64,000 nucleotides of DNA from Capsulimonas corticalis (lineage in GTDB: Bacteria; Armatimonadota; Armatimonadia; Armatimonadales; Capsulimonadaceae): NCBI RefSeq assembly GCF_003574315.2, contig NZ_AP025739.1, positions 4,278,001 to 4,342,000 on the forward strand, read 5' to 3'. Positions 60,299 to 64,000 of the stretch are shown here, one piece after another. Numbering within the stretch: the stretch's first letter is position 1; each line of letters begins with the position of its first letter. A program made the position numbers and the translations under genes. The notes under the pieces were generated by a model. That model had not been told where the DNA came from. It searched no databases and was given only the letters and a program-made list of their open reading frames with translations.

Positions 60299-61930
60299 AT
60301 GTCCTTGTTACCCTCACGCGCCATCGCCGCCTCGGCGGCGCTCTGCTGCCTCACACCCGCCGCATTCGCCGCCGATCCTGCGGCGTCCCAGGTTACGCCG
60401 GACTACAGATCGCGGATCCTAACGCCGGCCGCTCCGAACACGCCCCGGATCCATGGACCCAGCGTTTACGGCGAGCGTCCCGGCCGTCCTTTTCTGTACG
60501 CCATTCCCGCCACCGGCGACCGGCCAATGACCTTCTCGGCGAGTGGGCTTCCGAAAGGATTGTCGGTGGATCCTGCAACGGGCCGGATCACCGGCCAGGT
60601 CGATCGACCGGGAACGTATCTCGTCACGCTGAAAGCGCGCGGCGCGCGCGGGCGAGATGAGAAGAAGCTCCGGATCGTTATTGGAGACCAGATCGCATTG
60701 ACGCCGCCGATGGGATGGAACAGCTGGAACTCCTGGGCATGGACCGTGGATCAAGACAAAGTCCTGCGCTCCGCCAGAGCGCTGGTCGCCGCCGGCCTGG
60801 ATCGGCACGGCTGGAGCTACGTCAACATCGACGATACCTGGCAGGGCAAGCCAGATCCCGCCACGAAGGCGCTTCAGGCAAATGAGCGTTTCCCTAATAT
60901 GAAAGCGCTCACCGACCAGATCCACGCAATGGGGCTGAAGGCGGGTATTTACTCCACGCCCTGGATGGCTTCCTACGCGATGTATCCCGGGAGCAGCGCC
61001 TCCAACCCGGAGCATACCTGGGTGTCGCCTCCTCAGGATAAGCGCTTTATCGAGCCGAATCCGCACCATCAATTCGGCGCCTATTCCTTCGCGGCCAACG
61101 ACGCCAAGCAATGGGCGGATTGGGGATTCGATTATCTGAAGTACGACTGGAACCCTAATGATGAGGCCCACACGCGCGAAATGTCCGAGGCGCTGAAGGC
61201 CAGCGGCCGCGACTTCGTGTTCAGCCTCTCCAACAGCGCCCCATTTGAGCATGCGGACGACTGGGCGCGTCTGTCCAACGCCTGGCGCACTACCGGCGAC
61301 ATTGTCGATAACTACGAGAGTCTTTGCCAGAACGGCTTCACGCAGTCCAAATGGGCGCCGTACTCCGGCCCCGGCCATTGGAACGACGCCGATATGATGA
61401 TCCTCGGCTGGGTCGGGTGGGGGCCGGCGCTTCATCCTACCCATTTGAGCCCCGACGAGCAGTACACGCATATGAGCCTTTGGTGCCTGCTCTCATCGCC
61501 GCTGCTGATCGGCTGCGATCTGGAGAAGCTCGATCCCTTCACCCTCAGCCTGCTCACCAATGACGAAGTGCTGGCGATCGACCAGGATCCGCTCGGCCGC
61601 GCGGCCACGCAGGTTTCCACCGCCGGCGGCGATGTCACGCTGGTCGGCGCCGCGCCGTACGCAAGCCACGGCGAAACCAACTCCGTGACCCAGCCGCGCC
61701 TGCAAGTCTGGGCAAAGCCGCTGGAAGATGGATCGCAGGCCGTCGGCCTGTTCAATCTGGGAGATGCGACCGCCGAAGTCACCGCAAACTTCGCGGATCT
61801 TAAGGCAACTGGCGAACAGCGCGTGCGCGACCTGTGGCGGCAGAAAGATCTGGGAGCGTTCCGAACCAGCTTCACGACCGACGTGCCGTCCCACGGCGTC
61901 GTGCTGGTGAAAATCAGCCGCACAAAGTAA
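60299..61930 (+). CDS. GH27-family alpha-galactosidase
   Basis: A 543-residue exported enzyme. The signal peptide ends near AAFAA. A short Ig-like putative domain (about 55-130: RPMTFSASGLPKGLSVDPA) precedes the GH27 catalytic barrel, starting TPPMGWNSWNSWAW. The nucleophile is Asp283 in YLKYDWNPND and the acid/base Asp334 in AWRTTGDIVDN; NIDDTWQGK and GPGHWNDADMMILG are also family motifs. A C-terminal beta domain (about 460-543) ends the protein. GH27 enzymes release alpha-galactose from galactomannans and oligosaccharides, which fits with the neighbouring GH5-like and CE2 genes in hemicellulose use. Confidence 0.95.
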   Translation: MSLLPSRAIAASAALCCLTPAAFAADPAASQVTPDYRSRILTPAAPNTPRIHGPSVYGERPGRPFLYAIPATGDRPMTFSASGLPKGLSVDPATGRITGQVDRPGTYLVTLKARGARGRDEKKLRIVIGDQIALTPPMGWNSWNSWAWTVDQDKVLRSARALVAAGLDRHGWSYVNIDDTWQGKPDPATKALQANERFPNMKALTDQIHAMGLKAGIYSTPWMASYAMYPGSSASNPEHTWVSPPQDKRFIEPNPHHQFGAYSFAANDAKQWADWGFDYLKYDWNPNDEAHTREMSEALKASGRDFVFSLSNSAPFEHADDWARLSNAWRTTGDIVDNYESLCQNGFTQSKWAPYSGPGHWNDADMMILGWVGWGPALHPTHLSPDEQYTHMSLWCLLSSPLLIGCDLEKLDPFTLSLLTNDEVLAIDQDPLGRAATQVSTAGGDVTLVGAAPYASHGETNSVTQPRLQVWAKPLEDGSQAVGLFNLGDATAEVTANFADLKATGEQRVRDLWRQKDLGAFRTSFTTDVPSHGVVLVKISRTK

Positions 61931-61964
61931 GAATCAATACCTGCGTCATGGCAGGCGGCAAATG

Positions 61965-62013
61965 AAAAGCGCCCCTCGATCGAAGATTTCCTTCGATCGA
62001 GGGGCGCTTTTTT
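61965..62013. terminator. Bidirectional terminator between convergent genes
   Basis: Perfect 21-bp arms (61965-61985 and 61991-62011) around ATTTC, flanked by A-run and T-run, so it should work for both the galactosidase gene and the permease operon coming from the right. Confidence 0.92.
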
Positions 62014-62023
62014 GCGTCCGGGG

Positions 62024-62935
62024 TTAATCCTTCAAACCGGACATCACGATGCCCTGGATGAAGTAACGCTGGCCGAAGAAGAACAGGACGAGCAGCGGGA
62101 TCAAGACGATCACGGAGCCGGCCATAAGCAGGTTCCAGTCGGTGCCGTGGATCGTCTGGAAGGTGCGCAGGCCCAGCTCCAGAGTCTGGTTCTCGGTGGA
62201 GTTGAGATAGATCAGCGGGCCCATCAGGTCTTTCCAGGCGCCGATGAAGGAGAACAGGCCGACCGTCACCAGCGCGGGGCGGCAAAGCGGCATCAGGATC
62301 TTCCAGTAGATCTGGAAATAGGAGGCGCCGTCCAGGCGGGCGGCTTCGTCGAGTTCGCGGGGCAGGGTCATAAAGAACTGGCGCAGCAGGAAGACGTTGA
62401 AGGCGGCGCCGAAGAAGGCGGGGATGATCAGCGGTTTTAGCGTATCGATCCAGTGCAGGTAGCTGAAGCCCACATACGAGGGAAGCATCGTGACGATCCC
62501 CGGCAGCATCATGGTGGCGAGCAGCAGCATGAACAGCCGGTCGCGGCCGGGGAAGCGCAGGCGCGCGAAGCCGTATGCTACCAGGGAGGATGACAGCACG
62601 GTTCCCACGGTCGACAGAACGGCGATCGTCAGCGTGTTCTTGAAGAAGAGAGAGAACGTGACTCCGGTTCCCTCGATCGTCCACGTCTTGACGTAATTGA
62701 TCCACTGCGGCGAGTGCGGCCACGCCCACGGGCTCGCGGCGATCTCGGAGGCGGTCTTGAGCGAGAGCGCCAGCATCAGGTAGAAGGGCGTCAGCGTCAG
62801 CAAGGCGCCCAGAGCCGCGAAGCTAAAGAGAGCGACCGCCGCGCGCTTGTGCGACGACTTGATGGTGGACTTCGCCGCCGCTTCTTTGGCCGGCAGCGTC
62901 AGGGGCCGGGTGGGCTTGGTGATTATGTTACTCAT
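62024..62935 (-). CDS. Carbohydrate ABC transporter permease, MalG type
   Basis: A 303-residue inner-membrane protein with six predicted helices (e.g. FAALGALLTLTPFYLMLALS, TLTIAVLSTVGTVLSSSLVA, FMLLLATMMLPGIVTMLP). The EAA loop that contacts the ATPase is ELDEAARLDGASYFQIYWKI, followed by LMPLCRPAL, the normal form for the CUT1 family. It works with the MalF-type protein encoded just upstream and with a binding protein and ATPase not in this window. The 25-base spacing to the upstream gene indicates an operon. Confidence 0.93.
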   Translation of the reverse strand: MSNIITKPTRPLTLPAKEAAAKSTIKSSHKRAAVALFSFAALGALLTLTPFYLMLALSLKTASEIAASPWAWPHSPQWINYVKTWTIEGTGVTFSLFFKNTLTIAVLSTVGTVLSSSLVAYGFARLRFPGRDRLFMLLLATMMLPGIVTMLPSYVGFSYLHWIDTLKPLIIPAFFGAAFNVFLLRQFFMTLPRELDEAARLDGASYFQIYWKILMPLCRPALVTVGLFSFIGAWKDLMGPLIYLNSTENQTLELGLRTFQTIHGTDWNLLMAGSVIVLIPLLVLFFFGQRYFIQGIVMSGLKD

Positions 62936-62960
62936 GGATTTTGTGTTCCGAGCCTTCTCG

Positions 62961-64000
62961 TTATTTTTCCGCGCCTTCGTAATGGACCCAGCGCGACATC
63001 TTCATCTGCAGGGCGGTGATGACCAGAACGACGATGAACAGCACCCAGGCGAGCGCGCTGGCGTAGCCCATCTTCATAAAGGTGAAGGCGTTCTGGTAGA
63101 GATACAGCACGTAGAAGAGCGTCGCGTTGTTCGGTCCGCCCTGCGTCATGACGAAGCCTTGCGTGAAGGTTTGCAGCGATCCGATCACGCCCATGATCAG
63201 GGTGAAGAAGATCGTGGGCGTCAGCAGCGGCAGGGTGACGTGCCGGAACTTCTGAAACACGGTCGCTCCGTCGATTTCGGCCGCCTCATAGTAAGACTGC
63301 GGGATGCCTTGCAGGCCGGCCAGATAAATGACCATACCGCCTCCGATGCCCCAGAGGCTCATCACGACAAGGCTGCCGAGCGCCGTCTTTTCGGAGCCGA
63401 GCCAGTTCACATATCCCTTGGCGGGATCCGTCAGGCCAAGCGCGTGCAGAAGAGGATTGAGGTGCAGCACGGCGGTCATGTAGTTTAAGAGACCCGACTC
63501 GGGGTTGAAGAGGCGCAGCCAGATCAGCGAGGCGGCGACCGACGACGCGACCGCCGGAATATAGTACAGTGTTCGGAAGACCGTCTGTCCCTTGATCTTT
63601 GTATTGAGCAGGAGCGCGAGACCCAGCGAACCGGCGACGCCGAGCGGCACGGAGAAGATGGTGTAGAGCGCCGTCACCTGCATGCTTTTGAAGAAATGTT
63701 CGTCGTGGGCCATTTCCGCGAAGTTGCCCGTTCCTACCCATTTGGCTGGGGCGATCATGTCCCAGGAAGTAAAGGCGAGCATCAGCGACACCAGCATCGG
63801 GCCAAGGACGAACACGATCGCGCCGATCAGCCAGGGCGAGATAAACGCGTACCCCGCCTTCGCCTCGGCGCCCGACCCAATCTTGCGGCCCAGTTTCAGG
63901 TCCTGGCGCGCGCCCTGCCATACCCACGCCACGATCAGCAGCGTGATGACCAGCATGGCGCCGAAGCCCGCGCCCCAGTTGAGCGTGGGATGATAGGGCG
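62961..64000 (-). CDS. Carbohydrate ABC transporter permease, MalF type (5' end beyond window)
   Basis: At least 331 residues from the ATG at 63956, but the frame stays open with protein-like codons (YHPTLNWGAGFGAMLVIT) to the right edge, so the true start may lie outside. Hydrophobic segments include FISPWLIGAIVFVLGPMLVS, VPLGVAGSLGLALLLNTKI and PTIFFTLIMGVIGSLQTFTQ. The EAA loop is SYYEAAEIDGATVFQKFRHV, then TLPLLTP. As first permease of a CUT1 sugar importer it pairs with the MalG-type protein downstream. The imported sugar is probably an oligosaccharide released by the neighbouring glycosidases; this is inferred from position. Confidence 0.92.
   Translation of the reverse strand, partial: PYHPTLNWGAGFGAMLVITLLIVAWVWQGARQDLKLGRKIGSGAEAKAGYAFISPWLIGAIVFVLGPMLVSLMLAFTSWDMIAPAKWVGTGNFAEMAHDEHFFKSMQVTALYTIFSVPLGVAGSLGLALLLNTKIKGQTVFRTLYYIPAVASSVAASLIWLRLFNPESGLLNYMTAVLHLNPLLHALGLTDPAKGYVNWLGSEKTALGSLVVMSLWGIGGGMVIYLAGLQGIPQSYYEAAEIDGATVFQKFRHVTLPLLTPTIFFTLIMGVIGSLQTFTQGFVMTQGGPNNATLFYVLYLYQNAFTFMKMGYASALAWVLFIVVLVITALQMKMSRWVHYEGAEK

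Overview
The window looks like chromosomal DNA from an environmental bacterium with a cell envelope of the Armatimonadota type (Capsulimonas- or Chthonomonas-like). The main clues are three intact and one broken type II pseudopilin-like DUF1559 proteins (N-terminal [18 protein letters not shown]-type signal, C-terminal H-x9-DG motif), each intact one next to secreted enzymes or proteases, plus LacI/GntR-type regulators, carbohydrate-active enzymes and MalF/MalG sugar permeases. The assignment is inferred from gene content; no rRNA or marker gene is present.

Layout. (1) 0-6.9 kb: VOC and GNAT proteins, a STAS/zinc-ribbon pair, then a run of small minus-strand genes, several of them mutual paralogues and some separated by a TTTCGCGCGAAA-type palindrome, followed by decayed genes (small membrane protein, XRE regulator, AbiEii toxin, pseudopilin). 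(2) 7-14.4 kb: a mobile-element graveyard with an intact IS3-type element, a decayed IS5-type copy, an intact IS256-type element with an 8-bp target duplication, and fragments of both IS3 and IS256, interleaved with a DUF892 ferritin-like protein and further members of the small paralogue families. (3) 14.4-21.5 kb: GntR/LacI-type regulator, pseudopilin, and a large secreted lectin/CBM/beta-helix protein (GH87-like), then a heavily decayed paralogue of that protein carrying an IS982-like insertion. (4) 21.5-25 kb: a short-chain dehydrogenase cut precisely by an IS5-type element, an [19 protein letters not shown] hydrolase, a MITE-like repeat and an orphan antitoxin-like gene.

(5) 25.0-53.6 kb: a candidate genomic island. 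Its edges are a ~68-bp imperfect direct repeat; the left copy runs into the 3' half of a tRNA-Lys(CUU)-like gene followed by a strong terminator. Inside are two unusual systems. The first is a minus-strand operon of four very large genes: a secretin-like periplasmic/outer-membrane protein (1617 aa), a patatin-type phospholipase with C-terminal membrane helices (1575 aa), a FecR-TPR-beta-barrel protein (1345 aa) and a membrane pentapeptide-repeat protein (861 aa). A sedolisin protease is transcribed divergently. The second is a tightly coupled minus-strand operon: ECF sigma factor, zinc-finger anti-sigma factor, a Lon-type protease domain fused to an AAA ATPase, and an AAA-WD40 membrane protein. 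It is followed in the same direction by a Cys-rich small protein, a pseudopilin, a papain-like cysteine protease and an unknown protein. I infer a regulated envelope or conflict (sensing/proteolysis) function; this is not proven by sequence.

(6) 53.6-64 kb: ordinary carbohydrate metabolism: a histidine phosphatase, an apparently leaderless LacI regulator, pseudopilin, small lipoprotein, GH5-like glycosidase, CE2-type esterase and GH27 alpha-galactosidase, then MalG- and MalF-type sugar ABC permeases running the other way across a shared bidirectional terminator.
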